From contig NZ_KQ947475.1 in assembly GCF_001506075.1 (NCBI RefSeq), positions 248,001 to 312,000 of the forward strand: DNA of 64,000 nucleotides. Reading direction: 5' to 3'. How positions within the stretch are numbered: position 1 is the first letter of the stretch; each line of letters begins with the position of its first letter. The translations under genes and the position numbers were made by a program. The DNA comes from Vibrio sp. MEBiC08052 (lineage in GTDB: Bacteria > Pseudomonadota > Gammaproteobacteria > Enterobacterales > Vibrionaceae). Below, one piece after another: positions 29,356-38,061 of the stretch. The notes under the pieces are model-generated. The model saw only the letters and a list, made by a program, of their open reading frames with translations. It was not told where the DNA came from and did not search any database.

Positions 29356-30738
29356 ATGAGGGGGACGTTGACGGGAACGTGTTTAACAGCCAAAACGATC
29401 ACGCGTAATGGTAATACGGTGACCTTTAAATATGATGCTGAACATAACCGCTATCTGAAGACGACCAGTGACGGTAAGGAGACATTCTACTTCGGCAAAT
29501 ACTATGAGCGGGTGACTGATACCAAGACCGGTGAAGTACAGCATAAACCACTTTATTTATGCCGATGGCAAGCTGATCGCGCTGAATACGCAGGTCAAAG
29601 ATGCCGATGATAAGTTGAAAGATAAGCAGATACGCTATCTGCACTATGACGCGCTGGAATCGGTCGATATGATCACCGACGGTTATGGCGTGGTGGTAGA
29701 ACGGCGCAGTTATGATACCTGGGGTAAACAGCGCAAAGTGAGTTGGCGTGAAGACGGCCCCCGCTGGATGTTGTACAGGCAGCCATCACCAACCGGGGTT
29801 ACACCGGCCATGAAGAGATCACCGAAGTCGGGCTGATTCATATGAATGGCCGGGTTTATGATCAGGAACTGGGGCGGTTTATCAGCCCGGATCCGGTAAT
29901 ACAAGCTCCGTTTGTGACCAATAGTTTTAACCGCTACTCTTATGTCTGGGATAACCCATTAAAATACATAGATAATACTGGGTTCTATACTTTTGAGAAT
30001 AGTCCATCGGATCCTCCTGCTTCTCATAATGCAGTATCGACACCACATAGCAGTAGTAATACAAATGACGACAATGGTCATACAAACGATAATCATGGAA
30101 AAACTGAGCAAAAAAATATAGAAAATCGAGGGTTTGGTTTTGGCTTTTCTTATATGACCAGAGCTATTGGAGAATTGTTTGGTGGCCTCGGAAATACACC
30201 TGAAGATAAAGCCGAGATGGCAGCAAGAAATGCAGCGCAGATTGCCAGAACTCAGGGTTATATGGCAGGATATAGCTACTGGACTCGTACCGCTCTAGAC
30301 ATTGGAACAGAAGTTCTAAGTAGCATGTATAGTGAGTTATCGAAAGAGATAAAAGGTTTTAAAGAGAAAATAACAGTAAAGCTGGGTGTTGGTATTGGAG
30401 GTAATATAAAATTTGGTATTAAAGGTGTTGCTGATATTGATATTGGTTTTTCGCTTAGCAGTGCAGCAGTGTTGAGTGATGATAAATTTAAGCAAGGATA
30501 TGATACAGAATTTAATTACCCTCATATCTCTGTTACAACTCCTGGATTTAAAGGAGAGTTAAGTTTAGGAAAAGAAGTTTATCATTTTTCACCTACTAGA
30601 TTAGATGAAAACTATAAAAAATTAGAAAGCCCTAGTGCGAAGTTTAATGTTAACTATAAGGGCGTTAATATTAATGAAAGTAAGGTAAATGTTAAAGTTG
30701 GAGTTGCAGCTTTTGGTGAAGTGGAGTATGTTTTTTAA
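29356..30738 (+). pseudogene. Truncated, frameshifted Rhs/YD-repeat protein with C-terminal tip
   Basis: Remnant of a large Rhs-family polymorphic toxin. YD-repeat text appears in three successive frames: NGNTVTFKYDAEHNRYLKTT (to about 29550), then FIYADGKLIALNTQ and RYLHYDALESVDMITDG (to about 29760), then GYTGHEEITEVGLIHMNGRVYDQELGRFISPDP to the end. The frames join near 29550 and 29760, implying two frameshifts. The protein also lacks more than a thousand residues of the usual Rhs shell. The Rhs core ends at about 29980 (DNPLKYIDNTG). The remaining ~250 residues are an intact AT-rich tip with an acidic N/H/S-rich linker and glycine-rich beta-alternating segments. I do not recognise the tip fold. 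Confidence 0.8.
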
Positions 30739-31040
30739 TGAAACTATACAATGTGTTATTTTTTTCATATGTTTTTCTATTTTTTATGATTTTTATGTCA
30801 TTGATGTCTTCCATATATGACATCGGTTTTTTTAAAGAAGAACCATTCTCAATTATTAATGGAGTTTTATTATTTTTACTCTTAATGATTATTTGGGTTG
30901 TTCCTATAGTTATGTCAGTTCTCTATCAGAATATTCCTTATCGAGTTATTTTTGTTATTGCTTCCATGATGTTCCCAGTTTTACTGGGAGGAATATTATT
31001 GTATGTGATAAGAAAGAAAAACAGAGACACATTAGGATAA
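30738..31040 (+). CDS. Small three-helix membrane protein, candidate immunity protein
   Basis: Unrecognised protein of 100 aa with three hydrophobic helices (about residues 8-28, 42-63, 71-92) and a short basic tail (RKKNRDTLG). Its ATG overlaps the stop of the Rhs tip by one base (TAATG), and it shares the low G+C of the tip. Genes directly after Rhs tips usually encode the cognate immunity protein; a membrane immunity protein suggests a membrane-acting tip. That role is inference from position only. Confidence 0.6.
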   Translation: MKLYNVLFFSYVFLFFMIFMSLMSSIYDIGFFKEEPFSIINGVLLFLLLMIIWVVPIVMSVLYQNIPYRVIFVIASMMFPVLLGGILLYVIRKKNRDTLG

Positions 31041-31101
31041 AAATAAAGAGTACACAAAAATAAGCAAAATCCCCCAATAATAGCAGATAAATACCGGGTC
31101 A

Positions 31102-31125
31102 CAGGGATTGCCTTAACAATCCCTG
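31102..31125. terminator. Hairpin between the membrane gene and the CCxxC gene
   Basis: Stem CAGGGATTG / CAATCCCTG with a 6-nt loop, between two convergent genes. No clear T tract on either side, so activity as a terminator is uncertain. Confidence 0.4.
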
Positions 31126-31136
31126 CCATTCTATCG

Positions 31137-31322
31137 TCACCTTTCCCCACAGCCGTCACAGCACAGACTCATTTCATCAAACGTAATCAGATTATTGAGG
31201 AACAGAATGACTTCGCGTAATTCGTGTTGATCGATGTGAGGTTCGGTGCGGGTGATGAGTAAGTCGATCAGATATCCGCGGGCGGTCAGGTGCAGACCGA
31301 GGTTGGCTGGGTGTTTGGGCAT
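31137..31322 (-). CDS. Small cysteine-tailed protein of unknown function
   Basis: A 61-aa protein starting at the ATG at 31322, which is preceded by a strong GGAGG (spacing 5). The middle is amphipathic (ARGYLIDLLITRTEPHIDQHELREVILFLNNLITFDEM) and the C-terminus is SLCCDGCGER, a CCxxC cluster that might bind metal. I do not recognise the family. Base composition is closer to the core genome than to the neighbouring Rhs tip. It sits between the Rhs module and another accessory pair. Confidence 0.55.
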   Translation of the reverse strand: MPKHPANLGLHLTARGYLIDLLITRTEPHIDQHELREVILFLNNLITFDEMSLCCDGCGER

Positions 31323-31870
31323 AGTCGCCTCCGGTAGTTGTGATGATGAATCACTACTCAAAGTTCCTACTCTGTGAGTGGTGAACTGAACAGGGGTAGG
31401 AATTACCGCAACTACCGTAACGGCCAGCCGAAGCTGCCCTATTCAGCTCACCATAATTGATATGTTGAGATGGTTACGAAAAAGCCGTTATACCAGCTTA
31501 ATCGTGTATCGGTAGATTAATACAGGTTCCTACGCCTGTCACTGGGTTTGCCAGTGATCTATCATCGTATTTATGGTGTGTGACTAGCTCAAATGATTGT
31601 TTTTATAGGATGTAATTCATCGAGGTAATTCATACCTGAGTGACATTTCAGTTGCTACTTTCTGCGATTCAATTCACGTTCAGGAATCAATTTTCATCAT
31701 CGTAAGAGATGCTGGTCAGAAGTACTTTAACCAACGAATTCATGATTATATTGCGATAAAGCTAGAATCAAGATCTCAACGTCAGAGCCTACAAGTCTTC
31801 ATATCACTCATATAATCAATCGTATGATAGTATCTGCATCTATTATCACAGTCATAAGGAGAGGTTTTTC
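31323..31870. other. Gene-free accessory region
   Basis: About 550 bp without a supportable gene. It contains two adjacent short hairpins (ACAGG/CCTGT at 31522-31539 and TCACTGG/CCAGTGA at 31539-31557) and then AT-rich DNA that probably holds the promoter of the gene at 31871. A GC-richer patch at 31400-31440 differs from its surroundings and may be a remnant of an older gene; it has no recognisable product. Confidence 0.5.
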
Positions 31871-32233
31871 ATGGCTAATCACAAACTAGCCGGTTTTATG
31901 TTTGTTTTCGTTGTGTTGTCTATAGCAGTGGCAACGGCATTTGACTATATCGGGACAACAATCGAGCAGGCAATTCAGTTTGTTACTCAAATCATGACAT
32001 TCTATGTGGTCATCGCACTATTTGGGATATGGAAAAAAGTGGATTTGTTTACACACAAATCAATGAAAATGATTGCATTATTATATCCCACACTTGTCGT
32101 AATTCGGACAATATACCCTCTCTTTGAGTATGCAGAGCAAACAATACCTCGGACTTACATTTTTGCTCAATCAGTAGAGATTATTATATCCCTCCTGATT
32201 GCAGGAATTTTTCTGGCGGAGGTGAAAAAGTGA
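31871..32233 (+). CDS. Four-helix membrane protein, unknown function
   Basis: Protein of 120 aa with four predicted membrane helices (about residues 7-28, 37-54, 67-85, 100-118) and a short lysine tail. Good ribosome site (AAGGAGAGG) before the ATG. I do not recognise the family. Its stop overlaps the GTG start of the next gene (GTGA), so the two are translationally coupled. The A+T-rich composition suggests recent acquisition. Confidence 0.55.
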   Translation: MANHKLAGFMFVFVVLSIAVATAFDYIGTTIEQAIQFVTQIMTFYVVIALFGIWKKVDLFTHKSMKMIALLYPTLVVIRTIYPLFEYAEQTIPRTYIFAQSVEIIISLLIAGIFLAEVKK

Positions 32234-32550
32234 ATACTTTTGAGACCGCAAGTAAATTGAAATCAAGCCCTTTGGGTAGTGTTTTCGTTTCGATGTTGGA
32301 AAGAATAAAAAACTTGTATGATGTAAATGATCAATATAAAGAGTTAGTTGTATCATTAAATGGCTTGCTCGACGCAGGATATCATTTTAATTCTCCAGAG
32401 ATTCAAGGGATAGTGAATGTATTACGTGAGTTACCATCATATGGAACAAGACAGCGGAATTTTGAAAGAATGTATCTTCAGGATGAATATACTTTAAGAA
32501 AACTTCCAAGCGATCCTAATAAAATTCCCTTCGGATATTGGGCAAGATAA
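32230..32550 (+). CDS. Small soluble protein coupled to the membrane gene, unknown function
   Basis: Protein of 106 aa beginning with GTG at 32230 that overlaps the preceding stop codon. No signal peptide or membrane helix; it appears mostly helical, with a basic, proline-containing C-terminus (RKLPSDPNKIPFGYWAR). Family not recognised. The tight coupling implies a joint role with the upstream membrane protein. Confidence 0.5.
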   Translation: MNTFETASKLKSSPLGSVFVSMLERIKNLYDVNDQYKELVVSLNGLLDAGYHFNSPEIQGIVNVLRELPSYGTRQRNFERMYLQDEYTLRKLPSDPNKIPFGYWAR

Positions 32551-32575
32551 TATGGTGCTAATTATTGGAAAAAAT

Positions 32576-32606
32576 AACGCCAGCCTAACCTGACTGGCGT
32601 TTGTTT
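32576..32606. terminator. Bidirectional terminator between convergent accessory genes
   Basis: Stem AACGCCAG / CTGGCGTT with a 10-nt loop, followed by TGTTTTT on the plus strand and TATTTTTT on the minus strand. It lies between the stop codons at 32550 and 32628. Confidence 0.75.
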
Positions 32607-32627
32607 TTGGACAAATCAATAAACCGA

Positions 32628-33668
32628 TTATTCTTTCTTATCTGACGGAGATAGAGTCTGAAGTTTATTCGGGTTAATCACATCGTTGTCTTTAAGCTCA
32701 CTCGATTTGAGCATTTGCATGCCGGGAGTGACCGGTAATTGTGGGTCAACGAAGTTTTGGTTATCTTTGTCGGTTCTGCTCAAATAGGTTATTGAACCAC
32801 TGGTATTGGCTGACTGCTCATTTTCTGGTGCAATACTTTGTCCGCCGACAGCACTGTCAATCACGGTAATTCTGCCCATCGCGACGTTATTGTTTTCATT
32901 GGTTTCAGCAACCACATCATTTCTGTCAACCACTAACACCAAGTAATAAGTGCCCGCCGTCAAGCCTGAAGGAATCGGAACAGTGATGGTGTGTCTTGAG
33001 CCATATGGCAAGAGAACCGATGTTTCTCCGTAGAAATACATAAGCTGCTTATTTGCATTGGCCAAATATATCGCCAGTGTTGGAGCTGTACCGCTTTTTT
33101 GTGCGCAATTGGCTGAGGATACCTCGGCATTAATCACAACCTGGCCACCCGCAGTCACTTGGTTCGGAGAAAAACTACCGGAAGAAACCAGCCAGTCCGG
33201 TGCTCCTTGCCCCCCGATCTTGACGGTATTCATACTCAGTGCACTCGAAATACTGTAACTCGCCTTCACCTGAAATTCATACGGGACACATGAATTGGCC
33301 AATACTTTTTTGTTTTGTTCACTCAACACACTATCCAAATTGACTCGGTATGTTTGTTTTGAGTTACTCGGGACGCAGCGCATTGTACCGCCTAAACCGC
33401 TACTCCCACATGAAATATCAGCAAAATCACGGCCGATATCAATGAATGTTTTTCCACCATCTTGTGTCAGTGCAAAATTAACGGTTCTACCGGTATTAAA
33501 AATCTCAGAGCCGAACATACGGTAGTCCACCTCAAGTGTTTTTTGATTCGGGTATGGGAGTTCCGTGTTAACGATATCGACATTGCCCGGATAAATCGAG
33601 GCGAGAGCCGCTTGACTACAAAGGGCTGTGGTTGTGATTAGGCCAACGACTATTTTTTCTAGTTTCAT
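32628..33668 (-). CDS. Secreted protein with CARDB domain
   Basis: Exported protein of 346 aa with a signal peptide (hydrophobic residues 7-23, likely cleaved after ALA). An N-terminal module of about 130 residues contains paired cysteines. A CARDB-type Ig-like adhesion domain follows (about residues 157-270: PDWLVSSGSFSPNQVTAGG to VVAETNENNNVAMGRITV), then a polar N/Q/D-rich tail. CARDB domains occur in bacterial surface and extracellular proteins and mediate adhesion or carbohydrate contacts. It is next to the mannanase and GH44 genes, but a link is inferred only from position. Confidence 0.7.
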   Translation of the reverse strand: MKLEKIVVGLITTTALCSQAALASIYPGNVDIVNTELPYPNQKTLEVDYRMFGSEIFNTGRTVNFALTQDGGKTFIDIGRDFADISCGSSGLGGTMRCVPSNSKQTYRVNLDSVLSEQNKKVLANSCVPYEFQVKASYSISSALSMNTVKIGGQGAPDWLVSSGSFSPNQVTAGGQVVINAEVSSANCAQKSGTAPTLAIYLANANKQLMYFYGETSVLLPYGSRHTITVPIPSGLTAGTYYLVLVVDRNDVVAETNENNNVAMGRITVIDSAVGGQSIAPENEQSANTSGSITYLSRTDKDNQNFVDPQLPVTPGMQMLKSSELKDNDVINPNKLQTLSPSDKKE

Positions 33669-34078
33669 ACTTAGTTCCTATATGTTCATGATGATTCCGT
33701 CAGTGAGGTATGACGCTACCCTTGTAACAGATGAAACAAGACGCATATTTATTTTTTGCCATTATGAAACTAATTTTTTATGAGTCAATGTTATGTATTC
33801 TTTTTTCTCAACACTGTGATCAATAGAAAGAAATGACTGAAGCAGTTGCTGTGGAGACGACATTTTAGGCGGCTGGTGGATTGATGAAACCAAGTCAGAT
33901 ATCACCAACGAAATCCGATAGGGGATTTCTGTACTCGTGTCGGAGCATTGAATTCGATGCTCAGTGTTACTATCGACATAACTTGAATTTATATGAGATC
34001 AAGACCATATTTTACAGTTTAAATAGCACTGGTGAAACCATCTATCACGGTGCTTTCATTGTTGGTAAGGATAGGAAT
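33669..34078. other. Intergenic region upstream of the mannanase
   Basis: Divergent promoter region between the CARDB gene and the mannanase. The mannanase frame stays open across its last 200 bases, but the extra N-terminal residues are polar, precede a perfect signal peptide and have no homology that I recognise, so I treat them as non-coding. No clear operator seen. Confidence 0.5.
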
Positions 34079-35062
34079 ATGAAATTAATAAAAATATTAA
34101 TCGCAACGTTGGGTTGTCTGTTCGCTTTGTCTGCCCAGGCTGGGTTCTATATCGCGAATGGTGTGTTATATGAGGGCAATGGGCATCCTTTCAAAATCCG
34201 TGGCATCAACCATGCCCACACTTGGTATGTTGATCGGCTGAATCATGCTTTAGACGGGATTGCCGCGACGGGGGCAAACACGGTTCGGATTGTTTTGAGT
34301 AATGGGCAGCGCTGGAATAAGAATCGTGCCGCTGATGTGGCGAATGTGATTCGGCAGGCCAAAGCAAGACATTTAATCACGGTGCTTGAAGTCCATGATA
34401 CGACCGGGTTTGGTGAGCAGGCACAAGCCGCAAGCTTAGATTCTGCAGCCGACTATTGGATTGAACTCAAAGAGCAGCTCATCGGTCAGGAAGATTATGT
34501 CATCATTAATCTGGGCAACGAGCCGATGGGAAATGGCGTGAATACCAATGTGTGGAGCAATGATCATATCCATGCCATTCAGCGCTTAAGAAAGGCTGGG
34601 TTGACCCATACCCTGATGGTTGATGCGCCAAACTGGGGGCAGGACTGGCAACAAATTATGCTGAACCATGCTCACTCTGTATTTGATGCGGACCCGCTGC
34701 GCAATACGATTTTTAGTGTCCACATGTATCAGGTTTATAGGGACTATCCGACTGTGAATAATTACATCACTACTTTTCTTAACCAAGGTCTGGCGCTGGT
34801 TGTCGGTGAGTTCGGTGCGAGTCATCAAGGTGCAGATGTTGCTGAAGATGCGATTATGGAGCGGGCAGAAACGTTGAATATCGGCTATATCGGCTGGTCA
34901 TGGTCGGGCAATAATCAAGATGTTGCGGATCTGGATATTGTCAATCACTGGGATAACAACTCATATAGCGAATGGGGTAATATTCTGATCAATGGCGTCA
35001 ATGGTATTCGATCAACCTCGACACCTGCCACAATATTCACCTGTGGTGCATCTTGTCAGTAA
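34079..35062 (+). CDS. Secreted beta-mannanase, GH5 subfamily 8
   Basis: Extracellular endo-1,4-beta-mannanase of 327 aa, single GH5 catalytic domain. Signal peptide at residues 1-21 (cleavage SAQA-G). The mature start GFYIANGVLYEGNGHPFKIRG, with RGINHAHTWY and GANTVRIVLSNG, matches the Bacillus-type GH5_8 mannanases. Acid/base is E148 in INLGNEP and the nucleophile E244 in VVGEFGAS. A lone C-terminal pair of cysteines (CGASC) may form a disulfide. There is no carbohydrate-binding module. ATG at 34079 has AGGA upstream. It probably attacks mannan or galactomannan from plants and algae. Confidence 0.92.
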   Translation: MKLIKILIATLGCLFALSAQAGFYIANGVLYEGNGHPFKIRGINHAHTWYVDRLNHALDGIAATGANTVRIVLSNGQRWNKNRAADVANVIRQAKARHLITVLEVHDTTGFGEQAQAASLDSAADYWIELKEQLIGQEDYVIINLGNEPMGNGVNTNVWSNDHIHAIQRLRKAGLTHTLMVDAPNWGQDWQQIMLNHAHSVFDADPLRNTIFSVHMYQVYRDYPTVNNYITTFLNQGLALVVGEFGASHQGADVAEDAIMERAETLNIGYIGWSWSGNNQDVADLDIVNHWDNNSYSEWGNILINGVNGIRSTSTPATIFTCGASCQ

Positions 35063-35626
35063 CTTTTTATGAGTGTTTATCTGCTCAATCACTAATCGGA
35101 CGGAGATGATGTTATCTCTGTCCGGACTCTCACCAATGTACCTCGTTATTTATCACTTAGATGAAGGTGAATTGGGAGCAACCATACAGATTGGAAATAA
35201 TTACAGGATTCAATATATCCCAGCTCGATTATAAGCAATTTGTTGTACTAATATGCTAATTGTTCCATTTGTCTCAGAGGTCAAAGTGTTGGCGCGTGAC
35301 AAGACACTGTTTTTATCGTGAAAAAAGAAAACAGTGTGTATGAGCTTGTATGAGTTTTCGCGTCCCGCATAGAAATTGCCAGACTAAAAGAGAGGCAGAT
35401 TAGGGAGAGAATGAATGTTGGCGGATAAAACTCTTTCGTGATTAATCCTGAATCTTCATCAATGCCATGCCCGAATATGAAGATGTTTGACGAGCTGGTC
35501 TGGTACGTTTTTGCCACTGTCGGTATACCTGATGTTTGATGAACTTTTTGTTTGTAGAGCTTTGCTCTGATCGAGTTTTGTTGCGGCAGCATCACTTATA
35601 GCAAAAGTAGCAAAGGAGAATATCTT
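35063..35626. other. Gene-free region between mannanase and GH44 gene
   Basis: Over 550 bp. A 10-bp inverted repeat (ACACTGTTTT at 35304-35313, AAAACAGTGT at 35328-35337) lies in the middle and could be an operator or the end of the mannanase transcript. A 104-codon minus-strand open frame here lacks a ribosome site and a plausible product. The last bases hold the GH44 ribosome-binding site. Confidence 0.5.
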
Positions 35627-37579
35627 GTGATGAATGTATCAAGTCATCGACACGGACTGGCCAGACCTAAAGTTCTATCTGTACTGATTTTTGCCGCATT
35701 AGCCAGCAGCGCAGTATCTGCTCAGGTGAGTATCGATTATTCAATTTCACCTGACGAACAAAATCATAAAATCAGTGATTTAATTTATGGGACCAATCAT
35801 AGAATGAACATGACTGGTCATGAAAATTTTGGTTTCTATCGTCTCGGTGGTAACCGGACAACCGGATATAACTGGGAGAATAACTACTCCAATGCTGGAT
35901 CAGATTGGCAGCATTCCAGTGATACCTACATGGTACCGGATGGTGTAGATGAAACCATTCCGGGGATTACGCTGACCGATTTTGTTGATAATGACGCGAT
36001 TCCCGGCGCGAAAACAATGCTGACTGTGCCGTTAGCCGGCTACGTTGCCGCGGATAAAAACGGTACGGTACAGGAAGGGGAAGTTGCACCCTCATCTCGT
36101 TGGATTCCGGCGATAGCGAAAAAGAATGCACCGTTCTCATTAACCCCTGATCTTACCGATAATGCTGTGTATACCGATGAAATGGTCAACTTTTTAGTTG
36201 AGCGCTACGGCAAAGCGGCCGACGGTGGCGTATTTGCTTACTCATTAGATAATGAACCCAGTTTATGGTCTCACACTCACTCTCGAATTCATCCTGACAA
36301 ACTGGGTGCCAAAGAGCTGGTTGACCGTTCAATTGAAGCAGCTCAGGCCGTCAAAGGCGTTGATCCGACTGCCACGATCTTTGGCCCTGCGTTATATGGT
36401 TTCGGTGCTTTTACCGGATTGAGTGATGCACCGGACTGGTCGAACTATTCGGCTCAATATCACTGGTTTATTGATTATTATCTGGCCCAGATGAAAGCGG
36501 CAGGTCAATCATCAGGGATGCGATTATTGGATGTGCTTGATTTACACTGGTATTCCGAAGCGCGCGGAGATCAACGTGTTACGGATGGTAATGCCGATTC
36601 AGCGAAAGATAAAAATGCCCGGATGCAGGCTCCCCGGACGTTATGGGATCCTGAATATCAAGAGGATAGCTGGATTGCACAATGGAATATGGCGGAGCTA
36701 CCGTTGATTCCACATATTCAAGATTCAATCGATGCCCATTATCCGGGAACGAAGATCGCCTTCACCGAATATGGTTATGGTGGTGGTGATGATATTACCG
36801 GTGCGATTACTGAAGCCGATGTGCTGGGTATCTTCGGTAAATATGGTGTGTATGCCGCAAACAGCTGGATTTTAAATGACGAAGAGAAATATTTAGCCAG
36901 TGCATATCGTCTCTATCGAAACTATAACGGAGAGAATGGGACGTTTGGTGATACCAGCGTCACAGCAACAATGAGCGATAAAGAAAACAGCTCTATTTAT
37001 GCATCGGTTGATTCAGAGACCGGGTTACTCCATGTCATCGTACTGAATAAGAATATGAATGAGTCGATCAATGGTGTGTTCAATATCGATTCAACCACGA
37101 TTTATAAGTCAGGCAAGACTTATGTGCTCAATTCTGATTCGGTTGAAATTCAGGATAAAGGAGAGGTTGAGGTCACGAATAATCAGCTCAATTATGATAT
37201 TCCGGCCTTGTCTGCTTATCATTTTGTCTTTAGTACCTCTGATGCCACCGATCCGACTGACCCCACAGATCCAACCGATCCGACTGATCCGACAGACCCT
37301 ACTGACCCAACGGATCCCGGAACTGACGGGGTAACGGTGTCCGTCAATATTCCACAAGATGGTAGCGCATCATACTGCTCTGACATTGTGGTCACCAACA
37401 ATGGTTCTGAAGCCGTTGAATGGCATACTGCTTTTGACGTCGAAGGCAGTGTGTATGCATTATGGAATGCAAACTGGGAACAGGCCGGCAGCAAAGTAAC
37501 CATTCGTGGTGTTGAATGGAATAAAGTGTTGCAGCCCGGTGCAAGTACAAGTTCGATCGGGTTCTGTGCCAATCGTTAA
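35627..37579 (+). CDS. Secreted GH44 endoglucanase/xyloglucanase with PTD linker and CBM2-like domain
   Basis: Modular extracellular enzyme of 650 aa. It has a signal peptide (residues 14-32, cut near SAQ-V) and a GH44 catalytic domain to about 535 with acid/base E210 (SLDNEPSLW) and nucleophile E381 (FTEYGYGG). A threonine-aspartate-proline linker spans residues 540-563 (seven TDP units). A C-terminal domain (565-650) has two cysteines (SYCSD, GFCANR), W residues and the pattern of a short family 2 cellulose-binding module. GH44 enzymes cut beta-1,4-glucans, often xyloglucan. GTG at 35627 is 8 bases after GGAG; the adjacent ATG is the alternative. Confidence 0.9.
   Translation: MMNVSSHRHGLARPKVLSVLIFAALASSAVSAQVSIDYSISPDEQNHKISDLIYGTNHRMNMTGHENFGFYRLGGNRTTGYNWENNYSNAGSDWQHSSDTYMVPDGVDETIPGITLTDFVDNDAIPGAKTMLTVPLAGYVAADKNGTVQEGEVAPSSRWIPAIAKKNAPFSLTPDLTDNAVYTDEMVNFLVERYGKAADGGVFAYSLDNEPSLWSHTHSRIHPDKLGAKELVDRSIEAAQAVKGVDPTATIFGPALYGFGAFTGLSDAPDWSNYSAQYHWFIDYYLAQMKAAGQSSGMRLLDVLDLHWYSEARGDQRVTDGNADSAKDKNARMQAPRTLWDPEYQEDSWIAQWNMAELPLIPHIQDSIDAHYPGTKIAFTEYGYGGGDDITGAITEADVLGIFGKYGVYAANSWILNDEEKYLASAYRLYRNYNGENGTFGDTSVTATMSDKENSSIYASVDSETGLLHVIVLNKNMNESINGVFNIDSTTIYKSGKTYVLNSDSVEIQDKGEVEVTNNQLNYDIPALSAYHFVFSTSDATDPTDPTDPTDPTDPTDPTDPTDPGTDGVTVSVNIPQDGSASYCSDIVVTNNGSEAVEWHTAFDVEGSVYALWNANWEQAGSKVTIRGVEWNKVLQPGASTSSIGFCANR
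37247..37322 (+). repeat. Tandem 9-bp repeat coding for the TDP linker
   Basis: About eight 9-bp units of the form ACNGAYCCN encoding Thr-Asp-Pro. Codon choice differs among units, so the protein repeat is more regular than the DNA. Confidence 0.8.
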
Positions 37580-37616
37580 TTGATTGTTTTTAACTGATTG
37601 AGTCAGAAATAAAACT

Positions 37617-37648
37617 AAAATCCCCTGTGAAATACACAGGGGATTTTT
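37617..37648. terminator. Bidirectional terminator after GH44 gene
   Basis: Stem AAAATCCCCTGTG / CACAGGGGATTTT with a 5-nt loop. The symmetric A/T flanks can stop both the GH44 transcript and the convergent secreted-protein gene. Confidence 0.85.
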
Positions 37649-37674
37649 ACAATATCTACAATACACTGAGACAC

Positions 37675-38061
37675 TTACCGACCATCTGAATCCGCTGAGC
37701 TGCTTTGTGCTTGTTTACTTGCCACTGTGCTTGATTTCAGCATATAGAAGCAGCCGTCTAGGCCATTTTGTGATCTTTGTACCCCGACGACCGCCTTACT
37801 GGTATGGTAACCGGTATAATAGGTTCCTGTGCTATAAGTGAGCGTCAGTGTTTGATTGTTTTCTACCCAGTTTCCGCTGTAACTACCGGTATTAAAAGTG
37901 CCGTCAGAGCTGAGAGTTACTGTTGTTGAAGAGTAACTTCCGTCGCAACCCCAATCAAAGTTAAGTGTGTAGGTACCCGTTGTTGCTACAGCTGCTGATG
38001 CGATACCAGTAAAGCCAATGGAACAGAGTAATGCAATTGATGGAATGAGTGGCGATTTCAT
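37675..38061 (-). CDS. Small secreted beta-rich protein, unknown function
   Basis: Protein of 128 aa with a signal peptide (cleavage near ASA-AV). The mature ~100 residues are T/S/Y/G-rich with alternating hydrophobic residues (TYTLNFDWGC, TVTLSSDGTF, GNWVENNQTLTLTYS), typical of a small beta-barrel or lipocalin-like sandwich. Two cysteines (DWGCDG, LDGCFY) may form a disulfide. Family not recognised. It is convergent with the GH44 gene. Confidence 0.65.
   Translation of the reverse strand: MKSPLIPSIALLCSIGFTGIASAAVATTGTYTLNFDWGCDGSYSSTTVTLSSDGTFNTGSYSGNWVENNQTLTLTYSTGTYYTGYHTSKAVVGVQRSQNGLDGCFYMLKSSTVASKQAQSSSADSDGR

Noticed and set aside
31522-31557. Possible integron attC site from the two adjacent hairpins
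   Set aside because: Lacks the long imperfect palindrome and conserved core sites of vibrio attC repeats, and no cassette array surrounds it.
33881-34078. Longer mannanase start upstream of the signal peptide
   Set aside because: The extra 66 residues are polar and would bury a clean signal peptide; no family member has them.
35281-35595. 104-codon open frame on the minus strand between the two glycosidase genes
   Set aside because: No ribosome site, no recognisable protein features, and composition is like non-coding DNA.
37247-37322. CRISPR-like or microsatellite array
   Set aside because: The 9-bp units encode a Thr-Asp-Pro linker inside GH44 and have no spacers.
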